64,000 nt of DNA from DATFDN01 sp963818885 (GTDB lineage Bacteria > Pseudomonadota > Alphaproteobacteria > Acetobacterales > Acetobacteraceae), in NCBI GenBank assembly GCA_963818885.1, contig CAWFTP010000004.1:434001-498000 (forward strand), written 5' to 3'. The notes under the pieces are model-generated. The model searched no databases and was not told the origin of the DNA. It saw only the letters and a program-made list of their open reading frames with translations. Of this stretch, positions 35,818-43,894 are shown one piece after another. How positions within the stretch are numbered: the stretch's first letter is position 1; the number at the start of each line of letters is the position of its first letter. The position numbers and the translations under genes were made by a program.

Positions 35818-36702
35818 ATGCGCTCGCCTCAAAAGGGCAAGGTCGCGACGCTCGCCGGAATATTCGGCGCGCTCGCGGTGATGACGACCCTGGTCTGCTT
35901 TTCGGTTCCGCTCTACCGGCTGTTCTGCCAGGCGACCGGCTCTCTCGGCACCACCCAGCGGGTGAGCGCGGTGACCGGGCCGGTATCCGACCGCATGGTG
36001 ACGGTGCGTTTCCTGACCAGCACCGAGCCTGGCCTGCCGTGGCGGTTTGCCCCGGTGCAGAACAAGGTGCGGGTGCAGCTCGGCAAGGATACGCTGGTGT
36101 TTTTCGAGGCGGAGAACCTGTCCGACCAGCCGATCGTCGGCCACGCCACTTTCAACGTGACGCCGGAGAAGGTCGGAATCTACTTCAAGAAGATCGAGTG
36201 CTTCTGCTTCACCGAGGAGCGGCTGGAGCCGCACCAGAAGGTGGAGATGCCGGTCGATTTCTTCGTTGACGCGCGGATGGGAACCGATCCCAGCACCAGC
36301 GACGTGACCGACATCGACCTCTCTTACGAGTTCTTCCGTTCGCTCCGCCCGAAGGGCGCGCCCGATCTGGCGCGCTTCCTCGCCGCGCTGCCCGACCCCG
36401 CCGCCGGGGAGAAGGTATTCGCGACCGCCTGTAGCACCTGTCACGGGCTCGATCAGAACCGCGTCGGCCCGGCGCTGCGCGGCGTTTTCGGGCGCAAGGC
36501 GGGAACGGAGCCTGGCTATCCATATTCGACGGCGCTTGCGCACTCCGACCTGACGTGGGACGCCGACACGTTGGACAAGTGGCTGTCGGGGCCGGAGCAG
36601 TACATCCACGGCGCTCAGATGCCGATGGCCCTGCCCGACCCGCTGCGCCGGCGCGACGTGATCGCCTATCTGAAGTCGCTGTCCCAGCAGGCGAAGCAGT
36701 AG
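35818..36702 (+). CDS. Cox11 copper chaperone fused to cytochrome c
   Basis: 294 residues from ATG 35818. Residues 1-180 are a complete Cox11/CtaG: membrane helix about 10-30, LYRLFC, the copper site CFCF at 128-131 and MPVDFFVD. Residues 190-294 form a class I cytochrome c: haem site CSTCH at 205-209, GPALRGVFGRKAG, a likely Met ligand M268 in GAQMPM, and the last helix DVIAYLKSL. Cox11 delivers copper to the CuB site of cytochrome oxidase from the periplasmic face, where the cytochrome domain would also sit. There is no stop, frameshift or linker repeat at the junction. Oxidase genes ctaE and SURF1 are about 21 kb away. Confidence 0.93.
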   Translation: MRSPQKGKVATLAGIFGALAVMTTLVCFSVPLYRLFCQATGSLGTTQRVSAVTGPVSDRMVTVRFLTSTEPGLPWRFAPVQNKVRVQLGKDTLVFFEAENLSDQPIVGHATFNVTPEKVGIYFKKIECFCFTEERLEPHQKVEMPVDFFVDARMGTDPSTSDVTDIDLSYEFFRSLRPKGAPDLARFLAALPDPAAGEKVFATACSTCHGLDQNRVGPALRGVFGRKAGTEPGYPYSTALAHSDLTWDADTLDKWLSGPEQYIHGAQMPMALPDPLRRRDVIAYLKSLSQQAKQ

Positions 36703-36760
36703 GTTATCCGCGACACGCGTCCCTCTTGCGCCAAGCGCGTGCACCTTCTACAAGCGCCGC

Positions 36761-36871
36761 ATGGCCAGCTTCGCCACATGCCGCCGTCGCATCTGCGCCC
36801 TTGCGCGCTGCGATGCGCGCGCCGGCGGCCGGCTCCTTCTTCCGCTCCTCCTTCGACTTAGCCGCCCCTGA
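36761..36871 (+). CDS. leuL: Leucine-rich leader peptide of leuA (36 aa)
   Basis: ATG 36761 opens a 36-codon frame ending in TGA 36869-36871, 83 nt before leuA. The last third reads RLLLPLLLRLSRP: seven leucine codons among nine (36833-36859), just before the stop. This is the design of a ribosome-stalling sensor for charged leucyl-tRNA. The upstream Cys/Arg-rich half has no known role. A good ribosome site is not obvious, so the exact start could differ. Confidence 0.65.
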   Translation: MASFATCRRRICALARCDARAGGRLLLPLLLRLSRP

Positions 36872-36947
36872 GCGGCAGGTCGCGGCGGGTGCTGTCGGCC
36901 TCTTCTCAGGGGAATCCCTGACGGGCGGCGCATGCATCGCGAAGGAG
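36848..36947 (+). promoter_or_regulatory. Putative leucine attenuation region before leuA
   Basis: Three competing pairings are visible. CCCCTGAG (36865-36872), which contains the leader stop codon, is fully complementary to CTCAGGGG (36905-36912). That same segment, as TCAGGG (36906-36911), can instead pair with CCCTGA (36916-36921). CTCCTTC within the leucine codons (36848-36854) is fully complementary to GAAGGAG (36941-36947), the leuA ribosome site. No T-run follows the 3' hairpin, so control may act on translation or through Rho. Confidence 0.55.
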
Positions 36948-36954
36948 CAGTTCC

Positions 36955-38538
36955 ATGAGCATCGAGCATCCCAGCTTCGGCAAGCTGGACGACAAGCGGA
37001 TCATCATCTTCGACACCACCTTGCGCGACGGCGAACAGTCGCCGGGCTTCTCGATGAACCTCAACGAGAAGATCCGCATGGCCGAAGCGCTGACGGAGTT
37101 GGGCGTCGATGTGCTGGAGGCGGGGTTCGCCATCAGCTCGCCCGGCGACTTCGAGAGTGTGAAGACCATCTCGGAGACAATCGGCCAGCGCGATGACACT
37201 CCGGTGATCGCGAGCCTTGCCCGTGCCGGCCGGATGGATGTGATGAGCGCCGCGGAAGCGCTGCGTCGGGCAAGGCGCAAGCGCATTCACATCGTGATCG
37301 CCACGTCCGACCTGCACATGCAATACAAGCTGCGCTTGTCGCCCGACGACGTTGTGGCGGCGACCGTGGAGTCCGTGACGCTGGCGCGGCAGCACGCGGA
37401 TGACGTGGAATGGTCGGCCGAGGACGCAACCCGAAGCGATCCAGAATTTCTCGCCCGGGTCGTCGAAGCGGCGATCAAGGCCGGCGCCAACACGATCAAC
37501 TTGCCCGACACCGTCGGCTACGCGCTGCCCGAGGACATGGAGCGCATGTTCACCAGCATTCGTGAGCGGGTGCCGGGAGTCGAGAAGGTGATCCTTTCGA
37601 CACACAACCACAACGACCTGGGGCTCGCGGTGGCGAATACCCTTGCCTCGATCCGCGCCGGGGTGCGGCAGATCGAGACGACGATCAACGGCATCGGCGA
37701 GCGAGCGGGCAACGCCTCGCTGGAAGAGGCAGTGATGGCAATCCGCACCCGCAACGACGCGGTGCCCTATCAGAACAATATCAACACCAGGAATTTGCTG
37801 AAGGTGTCGAAGCTGCTGTCCACCGTGACCGGCTTCGACGTGCAGCCGAACAAGGCGATCGTCGGGCGCAACGCCTTCGCCCACGAGGCGGGCATCCACC
37901 AGGACGGCGTGTTGAAGCACGCCGGCACGTACGAGATCATGACGCCGGAGAGCGTCGGGTGGTCGAAGTCGAGCCTGGTGATGGGCAAGCACTCGGGCCG
38001 CGCGGCGTTCCGCGATAAGCTGCGCGCGCTTGGCTACACGATTGGCGACAACCAGCTCAACGTCGCGTTCCGCCGCTTCAAGGATATCGCCGACCGCAAG
38101 AAGGTCGTCTACGACGAGGACATCGTCGCCCTGGTCGATGACGAGGTGGTGCGTGATCACGAGCATATCCGCTTCGTCTCGCTGGATGTGCATGCCGGCT
38201 CGAAGGCGCCGGCCCGGGCCGAGCTGGAGCTGGAGATCGACGACACGGTGCGCTCCGCCGTCGCGACCGGCGACGGGCCGGTGGATGCCACGTTCCGCGC
38301 GATCCGCGCGATCTTCCCGCACGAGGCGAACTTGGTTCTGTTCTCGGTCGGCGCGGTCACGACGGGAACCGATGCGCAGGCGAAGACGACGGTTCGGCTC
38401 GAGGAGAACGGCAAGATGGTGGACGGCCAGGGCGCCGACCTCGACACTATCGTCTCGGCCGCGCGCGCCTACGTGCACGCTCTCAACAAGCTGCTGGTGA
38501 AACGGGAGCGGACCGAGCCGGAGGCGCTGTCGGCGTAG
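36955..38538 (+). CDS. leuA: 2-isopropylmalate synthase LeuA
   Basis: 527 residues from ATG 36955, preceded by GAAGGAG. The HMGL-like TIM barrel starts with IIFDTTLRDGEQSPGFSMN and has the metal site in LSTHNHNDLGLAVAN; GRNAFAHEAGIHQDGVLKH follows, and the C-terminal leucine-binding regulatory domain is present (about 390-510), so the enzyme should be feedback-inhibited. It condenses acetyl-CoA with 2-oxoisovalerate, the first leucine step. A Leu-rich leader upstream suggests a second layer of control. Confidence 0.96.
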   Translation: MSIEHPSFGKLDDKRIIIFDTTLRDGEQSPGFSMNLNEKIRMAEALTELGVDVLEAGFAISSPGDFESVKTISETIGQRDDTPVIASLARAGRMDVMSAAEALRRARRKRIHIVIATSDLHMQYKLRLSPDDVVAATVESVTLARQHADDVEWSAEDATRSDPEFLARVVEAAIKAGANTINLPDTVGYALPEDMERMFTSIRERVPGVEKVILSTHNHNDLGLAVANTLASIRAGVRQIETTINGIGERAGNASLEEAVMAIRTRNDAVPYQNNINTRNLLKVSKLLSTVTGFDVQPNKAIVGRNAFAHEAGIHQDGVLKHAGTYEIMTPESVGWSKSSLVMGKHSGRAAFRDKLRALGYTIGDNQLNVAFRRFKDIADRKKVVYDEDIVALVDDEVVRDHEHIRFVSLDVHAGSKAPARAELELEIDDTVRSAVATGDGPVDATFRAIRAIFPHEANLVLFSVGAVTTGTDAQAKTTVRLEENGKMVDGQGADLDTIVSAARAYVHALNKLLVKRERTEPEALSA

Positions 38539-38540
38539 GG

Positions 38541-39821
38541 TCAGCGCCGGTCGATCACCCGCTTCGCCTTGCCGATCGAGCGTTCGATCGTGCCGGCGGG
38601 CGCGATCAGGACGCGGCAGGTCAAGCCCACCGTGTCTTTGATCCGCTTCACGGCCGCCAAGGCCTCGGCGTCGAGGTGCGAGGCGGCGGCGCCCTGGCGA
38701 CCCTCGACATGGACTGTCACCTCGTCCATGCGCTCGGCGCGGGTCAGCTCGATCGCATAATGGCCGCTGAAGGCGGCGCAGCGCAGGAGCTGCTCCTCGA
38801 TCTGGGTGGGAAACAGATTGACGCCGCGCACGATCAGCATGTCGTCGGTGCGACCGCCGATGCGGTCGATCCGGCGCATGGCGCGCGCGGTGCCTGGCAG
38901 CAGGCGCGTACGGTCGCGGGAGCGATAGCGCACGACCGGCATCGCCTCTTTGGTCAGCGAGGTGAAAACGAGTTCGCCCAATTCGCCCTCGGGTAGCGCC
39001 GCGCCGGTGTCCGGATCGATGATCTCCGGATAGAAATGGTCCTCCCACACGGTCGGGCCGTCCTTCGTCTCGATACACTCCTGTGCGACGCCCGGGCCGA
39101 TCACCTCGGACAGGCCGTAGATGTCCAGAGCATCCATCGCGAACCCGTCCTCGATCTCCCGGCGCATCTCATTGGTCCAGGGCTCGGCGCCGAAGATGCC
39201 GATGCGCAGCGAGCTGGCGCGCGGATCGAGGCCCTGGCGGCGGAACTCGTCGAGGATCGCGAGCATGTAGCTCGGCGTGATGCTGATGAGGTCGGGGCGG
39301 AAGTCGGCGATGAGGCGAACCTGACGCTCCGTCATGCCGCCGGAGACGGGCACGACGGTGCAGCCCAGGCGTTGCGCGCCGTCGTGCAGGCCGAGCCCGC
39401 CGGTGAACAGCCCATAGCCGTACGCATTGTGCAGCATCATCCCCCGCCGCCCGCCGGCAGCGTAGATCGTCCGCGCGACGACGCTCGCCCAAACATCGAG
39501 ATCGTGCTGCGTGTAGCCGACGACCGTCGGTTGGCCGGTGGTGCCGGAGGAGGCGTGAATGCGCAGCAGCCGCTCGCGAGGAACGGCGAACATGCCGAAC
39601 GGATAGGTCGCGCGCAAATCTTCCTTAGTGGTGAAGGGGAAGCGCGCGAGGTCCTCCAGATGGCGGAAGTCGTCAGGGTGCACGCCCGCGGACTCGAAGG
39701 CGGCACGGGTGCGGGGGACGTTGGCGTAGGCATGGTGAAGGGTGGCGGCGATGCGCTCGCGCTGTAGCGAAGCGATCTCGTCGCGCGAGGCGGTCTCGAT
39801 CGGATCGAGGCCGGGCTGCAT
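38541..39821 (-). CDS. paaK: Phenylacetate-CoA ligase PaaK
   Basis: 426 residues from ATG 39821, chosen because GGAGGGG lies 8 nt upstream (a GTG at 39830 overlapping the paaI stop is the alternative). ATP-binding motif HASSGTTGQPTVVGYT, ISITPSYMLAILDEFRRQG, IYGLSEVIGPGVAQEC and IGGRTDDMLIVRGVNLFPTQIEE identify the adenylate-forming PaaK family. It makes phenylacetyl-CoA from phenylacetate, CoA and ATP. It is the last of three leftward paa genes; no paaABCDE oxygenase is in the window. Confidence 0.94.
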   Translation of the reverse strand: MQPGLDPIETASRDEIASLQRERIAATLHHAYANVPRTRAAFESAGVHPDDFRHLEDLARFPFTTKEDLRATYPFGMFAVPRERLLRIHASSGTTGQPTVVGYTQHDLDVWASVVARTIYAAGGRRGMMLHNAYGYGLFTGGLGLHDGAQRLGCTVVPVSGGMTERQVRLIADFRPDLISITPSYMLAILDEFRRQGLDPRASSLRIGIFGAEPWTNEMRREIEDGFAMDALDIYGLSEVIGPGVAQECIETKDGPTVWEDHFYPEIIDPDTGAALPEGELGELVFTSLTKEAMPVVRYRSRDRTRLLPGTARAMRRIDRIGGRTDDMLIVRGVNLFPTQIEEQLLRCAAFSGHYAIELTRAERMDEVTVHVEGRQGAAASHLDAEALAAVKRIKDTVGLTCRVLIAPAGTIERSIGKAKRVIDRR

Positions 39822-39826
39822 CGGAT

Positions 39827-40255
39827 TCACCCCTCCGCCGGGAAAAAACGCGTGCCGATGCCGCGCGTGTGACCGCGAAATTCGGCGACGACACCCTCGG
39901 GCCCAATCACGCGCACGTCGTACATCGCCGAACGCTTGGCACGGGCGCGCTCCTCGGCGTCCGCGCGCAGCGTCTCATGCAAGCGCGCGGGGCGGAGATA
40001 GGTTATCGCGGCGTGCTGACCGACGGCGTGCTCGCCGTGGCTGTTTGAAGCGAACGCCATTGCGCTGTCGGCGAGCGAGAAGATGTAGCCGCCGTGGCAG
40101 ATGCCGAGCCCGTTCACCATACGCTCCGTGACGCGCAAGATGAGCGTCGCCCGGCCGGGCGCGACCGACTCGATCTGCATCCCCATCTCACGCGAGGCGC
40201 GGTCGTCTTGCCACATCGCCTCGGCGACCGCGCGGGCGAGCGCGTCGGGCGTCAT
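39827..40255 (-). CDS. paaI: Phenylacetate-pathway thioesterase PaaI
   Basis: 142 residues. Hot-dog fold with the PaaI pattern: VNGLGICHGGYIFSLADSAMAFASN, then AITYLRPARLHETLRADAEE and YDVRVIGPEGVVAEFRGHTRGIG. It hydrolyses hydroxyphenylacetyl-CoA or dead-end CoA esters, rescuing CoA. Its start overlaps the paaG stop (4 nt) and its end abuts paaK, so the three genes are co-translated. Confidence 0.92.
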   Translation of the reverse strand: MTPDALARAVAEAMWQDDRASREMGMQIESVAPGRATLILRVTERMVNGLGICHGGYIFSLADSAMAFASNSHGEHAVGQHAAITYLRPARLHETLRADAEERARAKRSAMYDVRVIGPEGVVAEFRGHTRGIGTRFFPAEG

Positions 40256-41046
40256 CGCCCGCCCGTGAACGCGGGGCGGCGCTTGGCGAGGAAGGCGCGC
40301 ACGCCTTCCGCATAATCCGGCGTGCGCCCGGATTCGCCCTGGGTGCGCGCCTCCAGATCAAGCTGGGAGTCGAGCGTCGCGGCCCCGGAGGCGGCGAACA
40401 GACGCTTCATCGCCGCGAGCGCCTCGGTCGGCATGGTGGCGACGCGGGCGGTCAGCGCCTCCGCCTCGAAGGTCAGCGCGTCGTCATCGACCGCCTGCCA
40501 GATCATGCCCCAGGCGGCGGCCTGCTCGGCGGTGAGGGGCTCGCCCAGCATGGCGAGCGCGCGGGCACGGGCGTCGCCGATCAGGCGCGGCAGGAAGTAA
40601 CTGCCGCCGCAGTCCGGCACCAGCCCGATACGCACGAAGGCCTGCACGAAACTCGCGCCTCGCCCGGCGAGCACGATGTCGCAGGCGAGCGCGACATTGG
40701 CCCCGGCACCAGCGGCGACACCATTGACCGCGCAGACCACCGGCAGCGGCAGCGCCCGCAGCCGGCGGATCACGCCGTCATGGTACGATCCCGCGATGGC
40801 GCCAAGATCCGGGGCCGGCTTGCCTTCCGCCGGAATGATGGCGTCGCTGAGCTCCTGCCCGGCGCAGAATCCGCGGCCCGCACCGGTGAGCAGCAGCGCG
40901 CGGCAGGACCGGTCCGCCTCGGCGGCGTCCAAGGCCGCGGTAAGGGCGGCGAGCACGTCGACATTGAGCGCGTTCAGCTTGTCGGGACGGTTGAGGACCA
41001 GCTTATGCCAGCCCTGCCGGCGTTCGACGATGACCGGATCGTCCAT
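40252..41046 (-). CDS. paaG: Enoyl-CoA hydratase/isomerase, PaaG type
   Basis: 264 residues from ATG 41046, with GGGAGGC upstream. Crotonase fold: oxyanion-hole segments LTGAGRGFCAGQELSD and VNGVAAGAGANVALACDI, then GLVPDCGGSYFLPRLIG. The C-terminal LDSQLDLEARTQGESGRTPDYAEGVRAFLAKRRPAFTG is close to PaaG, the ring-1,2-epoxyphenylacetyl-CoA isomerase. The paaI-paaK context supports this over a generic hydratase. Confidence 0.88.
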   Translation of the reverse strand: MDDPVIVERRQGWHKLVLNRPDKLNALNVDVLAALTAALDAAEADRSCRALLLTGAGRGFCAGQELSDAIIPAEGKPAPDLGAIAGSYHDGVIRRLRALPLPVVCAVNGVAAGAGANVALACDIVLAGRGASFVQAFVRIGLVPDCGGSYFLPRLIGDARARALAMLGEPLTAEQAAAWGMIWQAVDDDALTFEAEALTARVATMPTEALAAMKRLFAASGAATLDSQLDLEARTQGESGRTPDYAEGVRAFLAKRRPAFTGGR

Positions 41047-41063
41047 GCTTGCCTCCCTTATCG

Positions 41064-41481
41064 TCAAGTCTCACTCGCAGCAGCGAACCAGTCCTCGGTT
41101 CGCAAGCCCTCCACTCGAGTGAACTCGCCGAGGTTACCCGTGACGACTACAAGGCCACGGCTTCGTGCCTGTCCCGCGATCAAGAGATCGTACGCGCCGA
41201 TCGACTGGCCGCGCCGTTCCAGTGTCGCCCGGATCTCGGCCGAATGCGACGCCGCATTCGCATCGAACGGCAAGACCTCGAGTTCGAGCGGCAAATTGCT
41301 CTACCGCGCGGCGGTTCTCGATCGGCTTCGCCGACCTCTCCGCACCGTGCAGCAGCTCGGTCAGAACAACCGTCGAGATGCACAGCGCGTCAGCCTCCAC
41401 GTTGAATTGCGTCCGGAGGCCCTTGGGACGGTCGCGAAGAACGCGGACACATAGATTTGTGTCGAGCAAGTAGCGCAGCAC
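41064..41481 (-). CDS. vapC: VapC-type PIN-domain toxin (frameshifted)
   Basis: 138 residues after correction, a normal VapC length. It starts at GTG 41481, sharing one base with the vapB stop. PIN acidic residues are seen in YLLDTNLCVRVL, STVVLTELLHG and GAYDLLIAGQARSRGLVVVTGNLGEF. VapC toxins are Mg-dependent RNases that cut tRNA or rRNA. The frame breaks at 41280-41285 (GAGTTC on +); removing one base reads EQFAA-RLEVLPFDAN through the join. If the break is real the toxin is dead; if it is a consensus error the pair is intact. Confidence 0.87.
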
Positions 41482-41702
41482 TACAGTGTCTCGCGCACCG
41501 GAAGCGCAGGCTGATCGCGCTCGGCGAGATCGACTCCCGGCGCGTCGAAGAAATCATCCCAAATGGAATGGGCCGGCACGATCACGCGCCGCGCGCCCTC
41601 ACGCAGGATAGCTACCTCTCGTACCCCCTCGGGAAAGGCGACATCCTTGGGCAGACGGACGGCCTGGGAGCGATTGGTCTGGAACAACGAGGTCCGGGTC
41701 AT
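41481..41702 (-). CDS. vapB: VapB-type antitoxin (AbrB/SpoVT fold)
   Basis: 73 residues from ATG 41702. The N-terminal swapped-hairpin DNA-binding domain is clear (TSLFQTNRSQAVRLPKDVAFP, then VREVAILREGARRVIVPA), and the acidic C-terminal tail (WDDFFDAPGVDLAERDQPALP) would wrap the toxin. It neutralises VapC and represses its own promoter. A perfect palindrome lies 12 nt upstream of its start. Confidence 0.92.
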   Translation of the reverse strand: MTRTSLFQTNRSQAVRLPKDVAFPEGVREVAILREGARRVIVPAHSIWDDFFDAPGVDLAERDQPALPVRETL

Positions 41703-41713
41703 GCTGACTTTTT

Positions 41714-41734
41714 GGATATACGTCGTGTATATCC
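41714..41734. promoter_or_regulatory. Palindromic operator of vapBC
   Basis: GGATATAC (41714-41721) and GTATATCC (41727-41734) form a perfect 8-bp inverted repeat with a 5-bp spacer, 12 bp upstream of the vapB start in a locally AT-rich patch. VapB/VapBC complexes bind such sites to shut off their promoter. Confidence 0.72.
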
Positions 41735-41828
41735 CTGCTGTCGTCCAGTGTCAACGAGAGCTCCGCTTGAGGCCCATGACCCGTCGGTTCAGACTTTGCC
41801 GGCGCCGAGTGCGGACGAGGAGAGGCCC

Positions 41829-43178
41829 ATGCGTGACGCCCTGCCGCTTGAGAACCTGATCGATGTTGATCGCGGGATGATCAGCCGCGAGATCTTCGTC
41901 GACCCCGCGGTCCATCGCGCTGAATTGGAGACGCTGTTCACCCGCGCCTGGCTGTTCGTCGGCCATGAAAGCCTGATCCCCAGGCCGGGCGATTTCTACA
42001 CCGGCCGGATGGGTGACGGCAGCGTGCTCCTGTGCCGCGACGATCGCGGATCGGTGCATGTCTTCCTCAATTCCTGCCGCCATCGAGGCATGAAGGTGTG
42101 CCGCTACGAGCAGGGCAACACGTCGCTGTTCGTCTGCCCATATCATAGCTGGAGCTACACAACCGACGGCAAGCTGCAGGGCGTGCCGCTGTATCGCACC
42201 CTCTATGAGGGCACGCTGAAGCGCGAGGACTGGTCGCTGATCGAAGTGCCTCGGCTGGCGATCTACAAGGGCACGGTGTGGGCGTCGTGGGACGCGGCGG
42301 CGCCGGATTTCCTCGACTATCTGGGCGACGCAGTGGAGCACCTCGACCAGGCGCTTGATTGCCGCGACGGACGGCCCGGCGGGTCGGAGGTGATCGGCGT
42401 GCATAAATGGGTCCTGCCAGCCAACTGGAAATTCGCCGCGGAGAACTTCCTTGGCGATACCTACCACAATCCGAGCCACCGTTCCGTCGACATGATCGGC
42501 ATCGGTCCCTCGGCGCAGCGCGGCGCGAAGGGGCGGCGCGACAACGACTACGGCAAGTCGCACCACGTCTGGGTGAACTTCCGGCAGGGACACGGCGTAC
42601 ACTCCTTCATGCAGGAGCCGGACGCCGAATACGTGCCGAGCTACCAGCAGAGCCCGGTGGTCGAGGAATACATGCGGCACTGCTATCACGAGCGGCGACG
42701 CCGGCTGGGCGAGATGGCACGGTTGCTGCCGTTCACCGGCACGATTTTCCCCAACGCCTCCTTCCACGGGCGCCAGCCGCGCGGCATCTGCGTATGGCAC
42801 CCCCACAGCCCGACCGAGACCGAGGCGTGGCGGTTCTTCCTGGTGGACGCCGACGCGCCCGCGGAGGTGAAGGATCTGCTGCGGCGCTTCTACATGCGCT
42901 ATTCCGGCCCCGCCGGGATGACCGAGCAGGACGACATGGAGAACTGGCTGTACGCGACGGCGTCCAGCACCAGTACGATCGCCAGGCGCTATCCGTTCAA
43001 CTACCAGCAATCCCTCAGCGTGACCGCCGCATCGGAGCCGCTGCTGGGCGGCGAGGTGAACGTGCAGATCACCGAGCAGAACGCGCGCAACTACTACCGG
43101 CGCTACCGCACGTACTTGGAAGGGGCGAACTGGGATACCCTGATAGGGCGTGCGGACATGCGCGCCGCTGCCGAATGA
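41829..43178 (+). CDS. Ring-hydroxylating dioxygenase, alpha subunit (Rieske)
   Basis: 449 residues from ATG 41829 with GAGGAGAGG upstream. Rieske ligands are C83-x-H85 (NSCRHRG) and C103-P-Y-H106 (CPYHSWSY). The catalytic non-haem iron site is in ENFLGDTYHNPSH, about H213 and H217 plus a later Asp. It activates O2 to add two hydroxyls to an aromatic ring, working with the beta subunit and an electron-transfer chain that is not encoded nearby. The substrate is unknown. It overlaps the beta gene by 4 nt (ATGA). Confidence 0.93.
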   Translation: MRDALPLENLIDVDRGMISREIFVDPAVHRAELETLFTRAWLFVGHESLIPRPGDFYTGRMGDGSVLLCRDDRGSVHVFLNSCRHRGMKVCRYEQGNTSLFVCPYHSWSYTTDGKLQGVPLYRTLYEGTLKREDWSLIEVPRLAIYKGTVWASWDAAAPDFLDYLGDAVEHLDQALDCRDGRPGGSEVIGVHKWVLPANWKFAAENFLGDTYHNPSHRSVDMIGIGPSAQRGAKGRRDNDYGKSHHVWVNFRQGHGVHSFMQEPDAEYVPSYQQSPVVEEYMRHCYHERRRRLGEMARLLPFTGTIFPNASFHGRQPRGICVWHPHSPTETEAWRFFLVDADAPAEVKDLLRRFYMRYSGPAGMTEQDDMENWLYATASSTSTIARRYPFNYQQSLSVTAASEPLLGGEVNVQITEQNARNYYRRYRTYLEGANWDTLIGRADMRAAAE

Positions 43179-43705
43179 GCGCCTGGCTTGCGCTGACCCA
43201 GGAGGTCGCCGAATTCCTCTACCGCGAGGCGGACCTGCTCGACGAGCGGCGGTTCAAGGAATGGCTCGCTCTCTTCGCCGACGATCTCGTCTATTTCATG
43301 CCGATTCGCCGCAATGTGAAGTTCGGCCAGCACGAGGAGCGGGAGAACACGCGTCCGGGGGAGGGCATCTCCTGGTTCGACGAGGACAAGTGGACGCTCG
43401 GAAAGCGGGTCGAGCAGGTTCTGACCGGCGTGCACTACGCCGAGGAGCCGCTGTCGCGCGTCTGCCACGTGGTGACCAATGTGCGCCTGCTGCGGGTTGA
43501 GCCGTCGGTGGAGGCGCCGCGCGAGGTGGTGGTCGGCTCGCGCTTTTTGGTGCAGCAGAATCGGGTCGAGTATGAGGCATACCAGTTTGTCGGCCGACGC
43601 ACCGACACGCTGCGCCGCGAGGGCACGGATTGGCGGATCGCGCGGCGCGAGCTGGTGATCGGTCAGAATGTGCTGATGGCGAAGAACCTGAGCATTTTCT
43701 TCTGA
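43175..43705 (+). CDS. Ring-hydroxylating dioxygenase, beta subunit
   Basis: 176 residues from ATG 43175. The NTF2-like fold pattern of beta subunits is seen: VAEFLYREADLLDERRFKEWLALFADDLVYFMPIRRN, SRVCHVVTNVRLLR, and the end WRIARRELVIGQNVLMAKNLSIFF. It forms the alpha3-beta3 hexamer with the upstream protein and has mainly a structural role. Its stop overlaps the next small gene (TGATG). Confidence 0.93.
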   Translation: MSAWLALTQEVAEFLYREADLLDERRFKEWLALFADDLVYFMPIRRNVKFGQHEERENTRPGEGISWFDEDKWTLGKRVEQVLTGVHYAEEPLSRVCHVVTNVRLLRVEPSVEAPREVVVGSRFLVQQNRVEYEAYQFVGRRTDTLRREGTDWRIARRELVIGQNVLMAKNLSIFF

Positions 43706-43890
43706 TGTTCGATGTCTCGGGCCTGACCGACGGCACCAGGCTGCGGATCGCCGGCGACATCGTCGCCGAAGTCATCGGCACGGTCGACGGTGAATGGGTG
43801 CGCGTGCGCATCCTCGAAGCGCCCGCTGGCACGGGCAGCGTTGGCCACGAGGAGCTTTGCCACGCGACCGACATCATCGAGGTATTGTGA
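43705..43890 (+). CDS. Small protein of unknown function in dioxygenase operon (61 aa)
   Basis: 61 residues from ATG 43705, which shares its A with the beta-subunit stop. The sequence is beta-rich (RLRIAGDIVAEVIGTVDGEWVRVRIL) and ends ELCHATDIIEVL, like a small SH3-type barrel. I recognise no family. Coupled translation with the dioxygenase genes suggests an assembly or accessory role, which is inference only. Confidence 0.7.
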   Translation: MFDVSGLTDGTRLRIAGDIVAEVIGTVDGEWVRVRILEAPAGTGSVGHEELCHATDIIEVL

Positions 43891-43894
43891 GGCG

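Noticed and set aside
36748..39078. 776-residue ORF antisense to leuA
   Set aside because: It has no recognisable domain and lies opposite the fully conserved leuA; long antisense frames are expected at this GC content.
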